DNA from: Dermatemys mawii
Taxonomy: Eukaryota > Chordata > Testudines > Dermatemydidae
Direction of reading: 5' to 3'
DNA length: 64,000 nucleotides
Assembly (NCBI GenBank): GCA_007922305.1
Contig: ML677385.1
Span: 9,342,869 to 9,406,868 of the forward strand
The translations under genes were made by a program, and so were the position numbers. The notes beneath the pieces are model-generated. The model saw nothing but the letters and a program-made list of their open reading frames with translations. It did not search any database and was not told the DNA's origin. Below, piece by piece: positions 37,867 through 48,880 of this stretch. Every line of letters starts with the position of its first letter. Position 1 is the first letter of the stretch.

Positions 37867-39167
37867 GCTTTTGATATGGTCACCAAAGAGGGTCTATGGG
37901 CTATTCTGCATAAACTGGACTACCCAAGAAGGGTCATACAAATAATCCGTCTGTTCCATGACCACATGACAGTGTTCTCCATTGGTGACTCTGACACATT
38001 TCTAATCTCGCATGGAGAGAAGCAAGGCTGCATACTTGCTCCAGTGCTGTTCAATTTGTTCTTTGCCTGTGTCCTCAGCCATGTCACACTGGTCTTGGAT
38101 CAGGTGATACACATCCGCTATTTGACGATCCCTCTTTGATCTTCAAAGACTCAATGCTAAGACCAAGATGCTTGACAGACTTTTCATCGAGGCACTTTTA
38201 GCAGCTAACTGCAACTTGATGGTTCATAGATGCGATGGTCTTCAGGGTATCATTGATAGATTTTCTGAAGTATCCCAGCTCTTTGGCCTCACCATCAGTC
38301 TCAGGAAGACAGAGGCCTTGTTCCAACCAGCACCTCATTCCCGTGCTGCAGCACCAGCCAGCATCATCCAAAGTACACAGCTGAAAAATGTGGTTCAGTT
38401 CATGTGTTTGGGCAGCACCATCTCAAGAGATGGCTCCCTTGATAAGGACATAGACTCCAGATTAGTAAAGCCAGCCATGCCCTTGGCTGACTCTGAACAA
38501 AAGTCTCTAACCAACACAACATTCATCTCTCCACCAAATTGAAGATGTACAGTGCAGTGGTTCTAACATCTATCCTGTGTGGCTTTGAGATATGAACTCT
38601 TTAAGACAGTACATTAAACACCTTGAGCAATTTCACATGTGCTCCCTCTGCTCAGTAATGAACATTCGCTGTCAGGACAGAATGACCAATATTAAGGTCC
38701 TTGAAAGAGCAAATACAACCAGCATTAAGGAAATGGTATTGAGAGCACAACTTAGGTGGACTGAACATGTCATAAGAATGGAAGATCACAGCCTCCCAAA
38801 ACAGATCTCGTATCAGGAGCTGAGTCAGAACAAAAGAAAGAAGGGTCATCTGTATTAGCACATAAGAGATAATCTAAAGAGCAGACTCCAGTGGGCTTGA
38901 ATCAATCTCAAAGAACTCGAGCAAATGGCTCAGAACAGGACTCAATAGCTCTCTTTGACAAGATCGTCATGTAACAGGCTTGAGAGGGATTGACAAAATC
39001 ATCTGCAGGCTGCACATGTAAGGTGCTACAGAGCTATATCATCAAACATCTTAGATACGGACTTCCCATGCCTTCAGTGTGGCTGATTCTGTGCATCAGA
39101 GTGTCATATGCGTAGCCATAGATGAGAATTGCAACAATATCATCATAATTGTCAGCAGTGGACTACA
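37867..39167 (+). mobile_element. Non-CR1 LINE fragment (RT and C-terminus)
   Basis: The + strand encodes AFDMVTKEGLWAILHKLDYP and HGEKQGCILAPVLFNLFFAC (37870-38139), then FGLTISLRKTEALFQPAPHS and VQFMCLGSTISRDGSLDKDI (38168-38542), and ISYQELSQNKRKKGH (38592-38858). These are blocks of a reverse transcriptase family clearly different from CR1, of the kind whose copies are often annotated as jockey-like. The YADD catalytic block falls in a damaged stretch between 38110 and 38165. Near 39078-39125 a Cys/His-rich end (CASECHMRSHR) recalls the zinc-finger C-terminus. AACATA flanks both ends (37861-37866 and 39168-39173). Exact clade is uncertain. Confidence 0.75.
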
Positions 39168-39636
39168 AACATATCCCCCCATAGCTGTCTCTTTTCTAAA
39201 CTGATCAGTCTTTTTTCTTTCCTAAGTTGGAAGCTGTTCATACATCTAATCATTTTTGTGGCTCTTCTCTGTACCTTTTCCAAAATATTTTTATATGGGT
39301 TAGCCAAACTGTACTTGGTATTCAAGGTGTGGGTGTACCAGGGATTTATATAGTGGCAATAGGATATTTTCAATTGCTTTTCTAATGGTTCCTAACATGG
39401 TTAGCTTTTTTGATTGCTGCTGCATTTGAGCAGATGTTTTCAGAAAACTACCAATGATGACTTCAAGATCTCTTTCTTGAGTGGTAATAGCTAGTTTAGA
39501 GCCCCTCATTTTGTATGTGTACTTGGGATTATATTTTACATTGTGCATTACTTTGCACTTGTGAACATTGAATGTCATCGGTCATTTTGTTGCCCAGTCA
39601 CCCAGTCTTGTGTAATTCCTTTGTAACTCTTTACTG

Positions 39637-40213
39637 TGTGATACAGCATGGTCAGAGGGCAGCAGAGGAATGTTATAGGGGAGTCTTATTCCCTGTAGAG
39701 GGAAGAAAGTTTGCTACAAGTTAGTTGGAGCACCTGAAGCCAATTAGAGCACCTGAAGCCAGTCACCTGATAAAAATCCCCTGCTTCAATTAGACAAGGG
39801 AAGAAGTTGAAGCAGAGGGGATTGGTGTTGGAGCAGAGAGCAGTTTGGAGGAAAGCAGAGGAGAATTTGGAGAGTTGCTGCGGTGGGCTAAAAAGACCAC
39901 GACCCTAGGTAAAGGGACACCTGGCTTGTGCAGAGGGAGGGCAGGAAGCTCCACCAGCTGAAGGGTAGGAGAGGGAAGTAGCCCAGGGGAAAGAATAGCT
40001 AGTTCAAGTGGTTTACCGCTATCCCTAGGACCACTGGGCTGGGACCCAGAATAGAAGATGGGTCCGGTTCCCTCCCTCTCCACTCCCCTTCTCTAGGATA
40101 CTAGTGAGGCAGTTAATACCCTTTTCGGGGGCAAGAAATGGCTCCCTGAACACCCCTCCTCCCAAGAAGAGAAAGCGGGGGACCCATCTTAATAGTGTTG
40201 ACAATTTGCCACA
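39637..40213 (+). mobile_element. Solo LTR inside CR1
   Basis: Begins TGTGATACAGCATGGTCAGA and ends GACAATTTGCCACA, flanked by ACTG on both sides (39633-39636 and 40214-40217). Removing the element and one ACTG restores CR1 sequence (TCTTT-ACTG-TCAGCTTTGG). A TATA-like TGATAAAAATCCC lies at 39768-39780. TG/CA ends and a 4-bp duplication fit a gammaretrovirus-like endogenous retrovirus. No internal genes remain, so it arose by LTR-LTR recombination. Confidence 0.75.
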
Positions 40214-40421
40214 ACTGTCAGCTTTGGACTTAACTATTTGAAGTAATTTTGTATCATTGGCAAACTTTGACACCTCACTGTTCTCCCCTTTTTCCAGACC
40301 ATTTATAAATATGTTAAACAGCACGAGTTTCAGTTCAGCTCCTGGGGGACTCAACGGTTTACCTCTCTCCATTCTGACAGCTGACCATATATTCCTGCCC
40401 TTTGTTTCCTATCTTTTAACC

Positions 40422-40725
40422 CAGGGATCGGCAATGTTGGCATGCGGGACCGCAGGGTAAGCACCCTTAGCAGGCCCCGCTGCTTTGTTTACCTGCCGTT
40501 TCGCCGACTGCGGCTCCCACTGGGTGCAGTTCCCCGTCCCAGTCCAACGGGGGCTGCAGAAAGCAACAGCCAGCACCGTGCCACTTCCTGCAGCCCCCAT
40601 TGAACCAGGACGGTGAACCACGGCCAGCGGGAGCCGCAGTTAGTGAAACGGCAGGTAAACAAAGCGGCGGGGCCTGCTAAGGGTGCTTACCCTGCGGTCC
40701 CGCGTGCCAACATTGCCGATCCCTG
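40422..40725. mobile_element. hAT-type palindromic element, full copy
   Basis: Starts CAGGGATCGGCAATGTTGGC and ends AACATTGCCGATCCCTG. Perfect 8-bp duplications TTTTAACC lie at 40414-40421 and 40726-40733. The arms of over 100 bases (GGTAAGCACCCTTAGCAGGC; TTTGTTTACCTGCCGTTTCG) are mirrored almost exactly, so the 304-bp element could fold into one long hairpin. Non-coding. The best preserved of three copies. Confidence 0.92.
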
Positions 40726-41400
40726 TTTTAACCAATTACTGATTGGTGAAAGGACCTTCCCTCTTATCCAATAACTGCTTAGTTTCCGTAAGAGTCTTTG
40801 GTGAGGGCCATGTCAAAGGCTTTCTGAGAATCAAAGTACACTATATCAACTGAATCAACACATGTTTTGTTGATACCCTCCAAGAATTCTAATAGATTTG
40901 TCAGGCCTAATTTCCCTTTACAAAAGTTGTGTTGACTCTTTCCCCAACAAAAATGTGTTGCTCTGTGTCTGATTATTCAGTTAGGCTTACTGTAGTTGTC
41001 AGGCTTGAATCTGTAGACATTTTTAAAAAGGTGTTACATTAGCTATCCTCTAGTGATCTGACAGAGGCTGATTTAAGTGATAGATTACTTACCACACCTA
41101 GTAATTCTTCAATTTCATATATGAATTCCTTGAGAACTCTTGGATGAATATCATCTGGTCCAGGTTACTTATTATTGTTTAATTTATCTATTTTTGTGAA
41201 AAACCTCCTGTACTGACACCTCAGTTTGGGATAGTTCTTCAGATCTGTCACCTAAAAAGAATGGCTTAGGTGTGAAGCTCTCCTTCACATCTTTGTTAGT
41301 GAAGACAAGTGCAAAGTCTTCATTTAGCTTCTCCTGAATGGCTTTGTCTTCCTAATGTGCTTCCTAGAGCCTCTCCCTTTGTGGGTTCAAGGACTAATCA

Positions 41401-42690
41401 TTAATGGTGTCTAGAAATTATTTCTGAATACTGTATCTTACCTCTTTTAAACATCCATTTCTTTTTCTTCAAAAGAAAGGAAGAGAATTGGAAATAAAAT
41501 AGCTTAAGCATAGTTTTTACATATATTTAACTTGGCTATTTTCAAAATAATGTACAAGACCAGAGCTCCTTGAAAGGAAGATCTAGAAAACGGACCAATT
41601 AGATTTTAATTAGTTTGTTTAGTCTAAGCAGAGAGCCATTCTTTGGAGCTACATTTTATAAAGAGTGATTAATTTAAATGGAGTCTAATGAGGCTCAGTG
41701 TAACTGAGAGTCTGGAATCAGTCACCTTTTATCAGGGTTGTTATAATGAGGGTTTATCATGTATGTGTGCTGTAAGAGTGTGTGTGTAATACACAATTAC
41801 AGTCATACAACTCCACTCATTAATAACACAACTTCTGCTGATACGTGTCTCAGTTGTAGCTCATACTAATTAGCTTAGAGACTAATTGGGTCATATGAAA
41901 CAAAAAGTAGATGGTAGTCAGTCAAGCAGATTAAAATTGCCTGTCCTCTAATTGGTTTATACCAGGGCACGAGAAATGAAGTAATTTGGAAAATTACTGA
42001 CTTGTATTGTTAGCTACAGGCTTCCACCCAGAAATTATTTGTAAAAAATGTTGTCCATATAAAACCATTTTCAGTTGCACTGAGAAATGTTATGAAGATC
42101 CTCTCTCTAAACTTTTTTGCCTGACCTCTGCCTATGTGCTTAAAATATATGTTGTGGGCTTTGAAGGCTGAGTAAGAAGCCTTTCTTGCCTCTTACTTTT
42201 CTAAATACCAGAGCCCTAAAAGAACTGAGATGTACTACAAGTGTTGTATATAGTAGCTAAGTGTCCTGTGTATTGCAAAGTGGTGTTGCTGGAAGTAGTG
42301 TAGTAATCCTACTGTTACATGGAACTTGCAACATGAACGCTGAGTTACATGCTACATGTGCTTCCATTGTCATCTTTTGGCCACCTATTTTAACTCTTGC
42401 TGTTTTGTGCAGCTCCATTTTCTACAGGTGGACACAGCAGGAATCTATAACTTATGGGCTTTATTTTCCCTGCATGTTGTACATTCTTTTTATGGGATCA
42501 TGAATATATCTTATTACTCCTGTTCTTTGGTTCTTTATCACATGCTCTTTCTGGGTTTTTGAAAACCTGTATTCAAGAATGACAACCCCATCCTGTGCGT
42601 CACCCACCTAAGGCCACTCACCTTTTTCTGTCTGTTTTCTGAACTAAAAAGAATTGTAGAATTTTCCCCCAAAAGCTATCAAGACAAACG
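41401..42690. other. Unassigned intronic DNA
   Basis: No supported gene. The overlapping open frames at 42261-42562 are hydrophobic and Cys-rich by chance composition, with no domain I recognise. Confidence 0.5.
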
Positions 42691-42759
42691 TTCTAGGGAA
42701 GGGGTGGGCAAACTACAGCCCGGGGGCCAGATCCAGCTCACGAGCCCGTCCCATCCGGC

Positions 42760-43095
42760 CCCCAGTCGTGGAGGCTGCCCCCACCCCTCCCCCAGAGCTG
42801 CGTGCACGGGCAGCGCTCTGGGGGCCCAGGACTGTGGGCTGCCCCCCACCCCCAGAGCCATGCGTGCGGGCAGTGCTCTGGGAGCTGAGGCTGTGCACTC
42901 GCTCCTCTCCCGGAGCTGCGCCTCACTGGCAGTGCGCTGGGGTCCCGGGGCTGCATGCTCCTACCCTCCCCTGGAGCCGCACTGTGCAGGCAGAGCTCTG
43001 GGGGCTGGGGCTGCGCGCTGCTCCCCTCCCCCAGAGCCGCGCTGCGTGAGGAGTGGTCTGGGGGCCGAGGTTGCGCACTCCCCCCTTCCCCTGAG
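42760..43095 (+). repeat. ~60-bp GC-rich minisatellite inside the hAT element
   Basis: About six diverged units, each with CCCC-AGAGC-TGCG...GGCAG-GCTCTGGGGGC-...GGGCTG. Units carry CpG sites, making this the most CpG-dense place in the window. Confidence 0.75.
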
Positions 43096-43109
43096 CCACG
43101 CCGAGCACC

Positions 43110-43400
43110 TAGGGTAAGGGGGGTGGTTCTGGAGTAGTGGGTGGGGTAGCTCTGGAGGGGGCAGTCAGGGAGCAGGGTGGGTTGGATAAGGGGTGGGCTT
43201 CTGGGGTGGTAGTTAGGGGGCAGGAGGCTTGATAGGGGTCGGGGCACTCAGGGGACAGGGAGCAGAAGAATTGGGTAGGGGATGGGGTCCTGGGGGTCTC
43301 TAGAAGAGGCAGTCAGGGGACAAGGTTGGGGGGGTTGGATGGTTTGGGGATTCTGAGGGGGCAGTTAGGGGGCGGGAAGTGGGAGAAGGCCAGATTAGGG
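43110..43400 (+). repeat. G-rich stretch with G-quadruplex potential
   Basis: Repeated runs of three to six G separated by short loops, e.g. AAGGGGGGTGGTTCTGGAG, GGGGTCGGGGCACTCAGGGG and GGGGGCGGGAAGTGGG. GCAGTCAGGG-type modules recur roughly every 60 bases or multiples of that. Part of the hAT element. Confidence 0.6.
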
Positions 43401-43489
43401 GCGGGGCCTTCCCTACCCAGATCTCCATATAATTTTGCAAACCGGATGTGGCCTTCGGGCCAAAAAGTTTGCCCATCTCTGTTCTAGGG

Positions 43490-46210
43490 GATTTAGTCTG
43501 TTTAATTACTAACCTTGAATTTTTATGATTCTCTACTTTCATATGCATAATAAAATGCCCATACAATCTGCCTCTCTAAGCTCATTTAGTCTTACTGCTA
43601 GTCACCTGAAAAGTAATCTGCCCTCAGCAAAAAAAAAGTTTGCATGAGCAGCAATCATTCTGACACTGCACCTGTAACACAGTGTTCATTTTCATACTGT
43701 GTATAGCAATTTCCACTGATTCAAATCCTCCAAAGTTAAAACAGTTTAAACCAATTTTTTTTTTAAATGTTTTTGAAACTGCTAAAATATGAAGTTTCCC
43801 ACAACTAATATAGTTCCATAACTTTTCACACCGCTCTGATTGGAACATTTTGAATGAGCAGGCTGTTGATTCAAAACAAGTTTGATAATAATAAAGGTGT
43901 TAATAGAAGATACTGTAATCTTGAGTATATTTCAACAGTTCCCAAATCATTGGTACAGTGGAGTGTCAGGTATAATGGAATGTCATCAGTGTACAGCAAT
44001 GTTATATAACATACAGTACCATCACTGCTGGATCTCATAGGGAAATTAGTTGACTGGGGTTTTCACATAGCTAGCTATTTATCTATCACCTGGATCGCCA
44101 TGCTGACTGTCACATAAGTTAAGGATAGGCTGCAACCTTTAAATCTGTCCTCAATGAGGAAATGCAATTTTACACTGCCCCTTATGGACAGACCAGAGAA
44201 TGAAGTGTGGCTCCACTCACAATTCCTTCCCTGCTCCCCTCCGCCCTAGGAGAAGAGCAGCACGCTGTCCATCATGGGCTCATCCAGCTTCTCTAGCTAG
44301 CTAGTCACGAGTCTGAAGCAGTGTGGACTCTCTCCCCCATGAGAAGACAGTATAAAAAGTGGGAACATTTTCCCTCTAACAGTGTCCCCTTTTTTTTAGA
44401 AAATTTAAAATCTTGTCGCCAGCTCTTTTTCTGACCCTCTTTTCAACCTACTTGCTTACAATGATGATTAGCCACTACCTATCTTCCTGAAATCAGATTC
44501 ACAACCTGAGGAAGCTGAGCAGAGGAATGATGAGAGGCCTCCTTTCTCCTTGATACCCTGCACAGCCAAATAAGATGTGACAAAGTAAGCTTTGTGTGTT
44601 TGGAATGCTTAAGAGTGCTTAGACATGCAAGTAAAAAGGGTTATGCCCTGTGCAGCCTGCACACAACTGTTCTTCAGGCCTTCACAGTTTCAAAGGTCTC
44701 TGAATCTCACACCAGCAAGACTAGACTCCATGAAATAGCAGGAGAGTTCACCCTGCACTTTGGGTAGAACATATGCCACATTCTTTCCCAGGGTGTAACT
44801 GGCTGAACTTTAAGGCAGTCCTTATGATAAAGAATGTTTTCTATCAGCTTCAAACACATGATTTAGTCAGCAAAAGTAAATTCTCCATCACAAATAATTG
44901 GCTGAAATATAACAATTATATGCTGCAGTGTTCATCATACCAATAAATTTATCAAGTTAGTTTGATCACAATTATTAAACTTCAAACTTTGCAGTGTAAT
45001 TATACATGGTTACAACTATCAGTGTTCATAAATAGAAAATTAAAGATTTAGGACACTTTTAAAAGTGTCCCATGCCTTAGATTTTGGAATAATACATGTG
45101 AATCATTTTTTTTAAAAAAAAAAATAATAAATTGGAGTTTATAAAGCCAGAAGGCATCATCTAGTCTCATCTCATAACACAGGCCATAGAGCTTCCCTGA
45201 ATTAATTCCTGATTGAACTAGAACATATCTTGTAGAAAAAAGCATCCAACTTTAATTTAAAAATTGCCGGTGATGGAGAATTCACCAGTCCCTTTGGTAA
45301 ATTGTTCCTTTGGTTAATTACCCTCATAGCTTATAGATTTCACATTCAAGAAATTTATTTACTAGAAGGATCAGGAAAAAAATGTTAGAATTGTCAAATC
45401 TCAATGTGGGGTAATTTTAAAAATAATTTAAACTAACCAACGGATTTACCTATTAACTCTAAGTAAACACCATCTATTCTCATAAAACAAGTGGTGTAAA
45501 TTTGGGAAGAATATGCTATGTCAATCATTCCTAACAAAGAGGTTTACTCCTTGATCTCAAGGCAAACCTCAATATCCTCATACTTGTGGAACCCTTGTGG
45601 TGCCTCCCTACTCATGTAAACAGGAAAGATCACTAAAATTTACATTAAAAATCAATTCATCATAATAAAAAAATCTCCAGATAACGTGCTTGACAAAATG
45701 AGGCTACCATAATCAATAACTTCATGAATTTTCTTTCACTGTTGACTAAATTTTCCATATCATGTAGAGTGAATTCTCAGTATGATTCTAAATCTCTGGA
45801 GAAGTTTCCTTTAGATGTTGTAGAATAGGCTTCATTTGTACACACAGGTTTTGTTGTGTTGTCGTTAATGTATGTTAGACCATCTTTATCAGTATCCTTT
45901 CAGAGATATGCAGTGCAACTGCTGATAACATGATTTCATCAGTGTCTACTTGACTCCTTGGTGAACAGAGAAGTAGATACTATGGTTCATTCATTTGCTA
46001 TTCTGAAAGCAACTATACTAGAACAGCTGGTAGTGACAAGCCTTGCAATTTATGTTAAGATTTTGCCAAGTGTTACAGTTTTCACTATCATGATACAGAA
46101 TTGAGTGAAAGCAGGTTCTATAATTTCATGATCAGATGGGAGGTGTCATTTACAGTGTTTGGAAAAAATAATCATTAAATTTAATATATACACATTTGTC
46201 AAAGTATTAC
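43490..46210. other. Unassigned intronic DNA
   Basis: No gene or repeat family recognised. Contains A/T runs near 45107-45124. Confidence 0.55.
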
Positions 46211-46379
46211 TAAGTCTACACTACCCACCGGATTGGCGGGTAGCAAGCGATCTATCAGGGATCAATTTATCGCGTCTAGTCTAGATGTGATAAATTGATC
46301 CCTGAGCATCCTATTCCCATAGCTGAAGTTGCATATCTGAGGTTGAACCCCACACCTCCCCCCACTGTAGATCAGGGCT
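46211..46379 (+). mobile_element. MITE with TCTACACTACCC terminus, internally deleted
   Basis: AAGTCTACACTACCCACCGG is followed by a strong internal hairpin, GGGATCAATTTATCGCGTCT / AGATGTGATAAATTGATCCC. It continues with AGCTGAAGTTGCATATCTGA and ends near ACTGTAGATCAGGGCT, the inverse of the left end. I recognise the family as common in turtle sequence. This copy is about 170 bp. Confidence 0.6.
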
Positions 46380-46394
46380 TTGCATGTCTTAGTA

Positions 46395-46637
46395 CAGCGG
46401 TCGGCAACGTCGGCACGCGGGACCACAGGGTAAGTACCCTTAGCTGGCTCCACTGCTTTATTTACCTCTGGCTCGCTGTGCGCCACTTCCTGCATCTCCC
46501 ACTGGCCGTGGTTTGCCGTCCCGGTCCAATGGGGGCCGCAGGAAGCGGCGCACCACAAGCTGGCAGGTAAATAAAGCAGCGGGGCCCACTGAGGGTACTT
46601 ACCGTGCGGTTCCGTGTGCCGACATTGCCGACCGCTG
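46395..46637. mobile_element. hAT-type palindromic element, third copy
   Basis: Starts CAGCGGTCGGCAACGTCGGC and ends GTGCCGACATTGCCGACCGC plus TG, with perfect 8-bp duplications TCTTAGTA at 46387-46394 and 46638-46645. 243 bp with mirrored arms (GGTAAGTACCCTTAGCTGGC / GCCCACTGAGGGTACTTACC). Same family as 34408 and 40422. Open frames through it are artefacts of the palindrome. Confidence 0.92.
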
Positions 46638-46699
46638 TCTTAGTATGCCCCTGGAATCCATGCCTGCTTGGTGTGATGCTCTGTCCACCTCTAGTGATA

Positions 46700-46815
46700 C
46701 CTAGACCATCTAGAGGTTCATATGCTACAGCCTGAGCTAAGAGGCATGTGGCTTCTAGCCTAAGCAATAGCAGCTCATTCATTTAGGTCCTGGTTCAATC
46801 CTGCCCATCAACAAC
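46700..46815 (+). mobile_element. Possible SINE fragment
   Basis: AGCAATAGCAGCTCATTCAT followed by TCCTGGTTCAATCCTGCCC, where GGTTCAATCC fits a pol III B box. The A box is not clear. Weak call. Confidence 0.3.
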
Positions 46816-46984
46816 TGGGGTCTGTCAGTGTTATGACTGTATGCATATGACGACAAAACATAGTTGTTAGAGGGATGCTGTCAATGCCATGGGTAAACTG
46901 GTGGCTAGATACCCAAATATGTACATGCAAACATGCTTTTACTGGAAATTAGACACTGCAACTTTAATAACAATTTATCCAAAT

Positions 46985-47082
46985 ATCAGGAGCAGCCATG
47001 TTAGTCTGTATCCACAAAACAACAAGGAGGCTGGTGGCACCTTAAAGACTAACAGATTTATTTGGGCATAAGCTTTCATGGG
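46985..47082 (+). mobile_element. Palindromic DNA element, one arm
   Basis: ATCAGGAGCAGCCATGTTAG, TGGTGGCACCTTAAAGACTA and ATTTGGGCATAAGCTTTCAT are one arm of the family at 14443 and 27404, of a related subfamily. The other arm is absent. Confidence 0.75.
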
Positions 47083-48154
47083 TAATTTAACCAAATGGCT
47101 ACCCAGAATCAAACTCTGTCCCAATCCTCAATATGTGAAATTCACTCCTCTGAAAAAGGCTAGCACAAGTCTTGCTTAAACACTTAGGACATCAATCTCG
47201 TGGACATATCCTTTGAGTACCCTGCAATGGGACTTCTTGGCTTCCTGACTTGACAATCTGTGAGCCAGCCTCTCTTTTTTATGGGGAAAATCTGACCTGC
47301 CTGTGAGCATCTTCAGATCTATTTTGCTCAATTTACAACCTTCTCCTTTCCACAACACCTAATCCATTCGCACAGTTTAGCTACTTCACTTCCCAAATTG
47401 TTTATTTTTAAGTTAGAGAAGATTTAGCCAGCTGGTTTCCTGGAATAAACATGATCTCCTTGGAGGAGGCAATCTGCCTTACCAAAGTATGATTAATATT
47501 TGATGATATTTCACATGTTTGCAGTTTCACGCTTCCAGGAAATTCTAATCTGTTTCCTTGATGAAGTTTCTTTTCCCATTGGAAGAACACATTGGTTTCT
47601 TATAGAGAGGAAACTATGAGTGCTGGTCTGCTGGCACTGACTTACTCATGGAAATGAGCAATGAAGTATTTGGTTATACACGGAAGTTACATTGACTTTG
47701 CAAGCAAATTTCTGCATAAGGAAGCACAAAATGTAGGTCATGTTTTGAATCCAGAAAACTAACTTTCCCTTTAATATATTCAATTTAATTATTCTTTAAA
47801 AAAAGTTCTTAGTATATTCAAGCATATTTTAAGTAAGCTGTATTTATGAAAGGAATGCTTAATTACCAAGCTGATGAGCATTGTTTTTTTTCATTTAGCA
47901 AATGAAATTTAATTATTTGTTTAAAATTGAAAGCACTTTAGATAGCATGTATATAAAACCAAGCTGTACTTAAATGAAACCAGAGCTAAATATGTACTGG
48001 TATACTAGCTCTCAATTAAAAAAAAAAAATGGAAGTTACCACAAGAGAAACAGCATTTGTTAAAATTTTGAAAGGAGACATAGAAAGAATGCCATTTTTT
48101 CATTAAAAACTAAACAAATTGTCAAGTTTCTTCTACAGCAGTTATTGTAAATAA
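47083..48154. other. Unassigned intronic DNA
   Basis: No supported feature. Confidence 0.55.
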
Positions 48155-48305
48155 CAGCTTGTCTACACAGGACAGCTAATCCAGGTTAAGATAGCTTGTT
48201 AATCTTAAATGAAGTTATTCCTGATTAACTCCCTGTGTAAGAGTTAATTAGGACTAGTTAATCAGGAATAGCTATTCTGGAATAATTTACTATGGAGAAA
48301 AACCC
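48155..48305. mobile_element. Degenerate MITE (GCTTGTCTACACAGG end)
   Basis: AACAGCTTGTCTACACAGGA at the left. Internal segments TTATTCCTGATTAACTCCCT and TTAATCAGGAATAGCTATTC mirror each other. The right terminus is lost. Old hairpin element. Confidence 0.5.
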
Positions 48306-48614
48306 TAAGTAATGATCTACTCATTTTTTTTTCTTTCTGATTACTTGTTTCAAATGTTACTGTTAGAGATGGATCCAATATCCTAGAGAGAAAAACATCC
48401 CTGAAATCAGGAGAGATTTAGAAATGGAATCTAGATCTGGATTTTAATTTTGCAGCTATCCCATCTAGTTGTTATGGTACTAAGTCATATATTGTTAGCA
48501 TATACTCTTGTATATTTGATTGCTTAGAAGATTTTTGGAAATGATTAGTGAAAACAGAATCCTTTTCATTATACAAATGGTGTATCAAAGAAAAGGAAAC
48601 ATCATATAATTTAG

Positions 48615-48880
48615 GTCTAGTCTACAGCATACCACTTCACTGGTTAAAATAAAGGTGTAATTTGAAATCAATTTTAGTTGAACCAGTGTATCTCTGGACA
48701 GAAATTTAAAACTGGTGATTTAAATTAAGGCTTTGTTGGAAAGTTTATACGCACAAGCTAAGCCAATACCAATAAATTAAAAATGATAGAAATGTATCGA
48801 TATTGGGGTTTGGCCTGGCTTAAATAAATCTGTTTTACATTTCTAAACCAATGTAACATCAAAGTAATGTTAAGTCCTTA
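48615..48880. mobile_element. Degenerate MITE
   Basis: AGGTCTAGTCTACAGCATAC followed by GTTGAACCAGTGTATCTCTG and CCTGGCTTAAATAAATCTGT. These resemble old elements with GTCTACA ends. Boundaries uncertain. Confidence 0.35.

Larger units (their letters stand above)
37738..41400 (-). mobile_element. CR1 LINE, minus strand, broken by three insertions
   Basis: CR1 sequence is present at 37738-37866, 39168-39636, 40214-40421 and 40726-41400. Once the insertions and their duplications are removed these pieces join into about 1.46 kb of continuous CR1. Recognisable minus-strand blocks are LYKSLVHPHLEYQVQFG and ITTQERDLEVIIGSFLKTSA (39300-39578), ELKLVLFNIFINGLEKG with KFANDTKLL (40260-40372; FADD is FAND, one Asp lost), and further upstream the NKLNNNK block. 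The element is inactive. Confidence 0.85.
42699..43481 (+). mobile_element. GC-rich hAT-type element, GGGTGGGCAAAC family
   Basis: Left end AAGGGGTGGGCAAACTACAG, right end AGTTTGCCCATCTCTG, flanked by perfect 8-bp duplications TTCTAGGG (42691-42698 and 43482-43489). The inner part is an array of GC-rich, CpG-containing units, then a G-rich stretch, then GGATGTGGCCTTCGGGCCAA near the right end. Several open frames cross it on both strands, but they are a by-product of GC-rich tandem repetition; none resembles a transposase. 783 bp, non-autonomous. Confidence 0.88.

Noticed and set aside
42738..43247. Open frames of 93-169 codons on both strands
   Set aside because: They lie within a GC-rich tandem array inside a hAT element. 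Stop-poor frames on both strands are expected there, and no protein domain is present.
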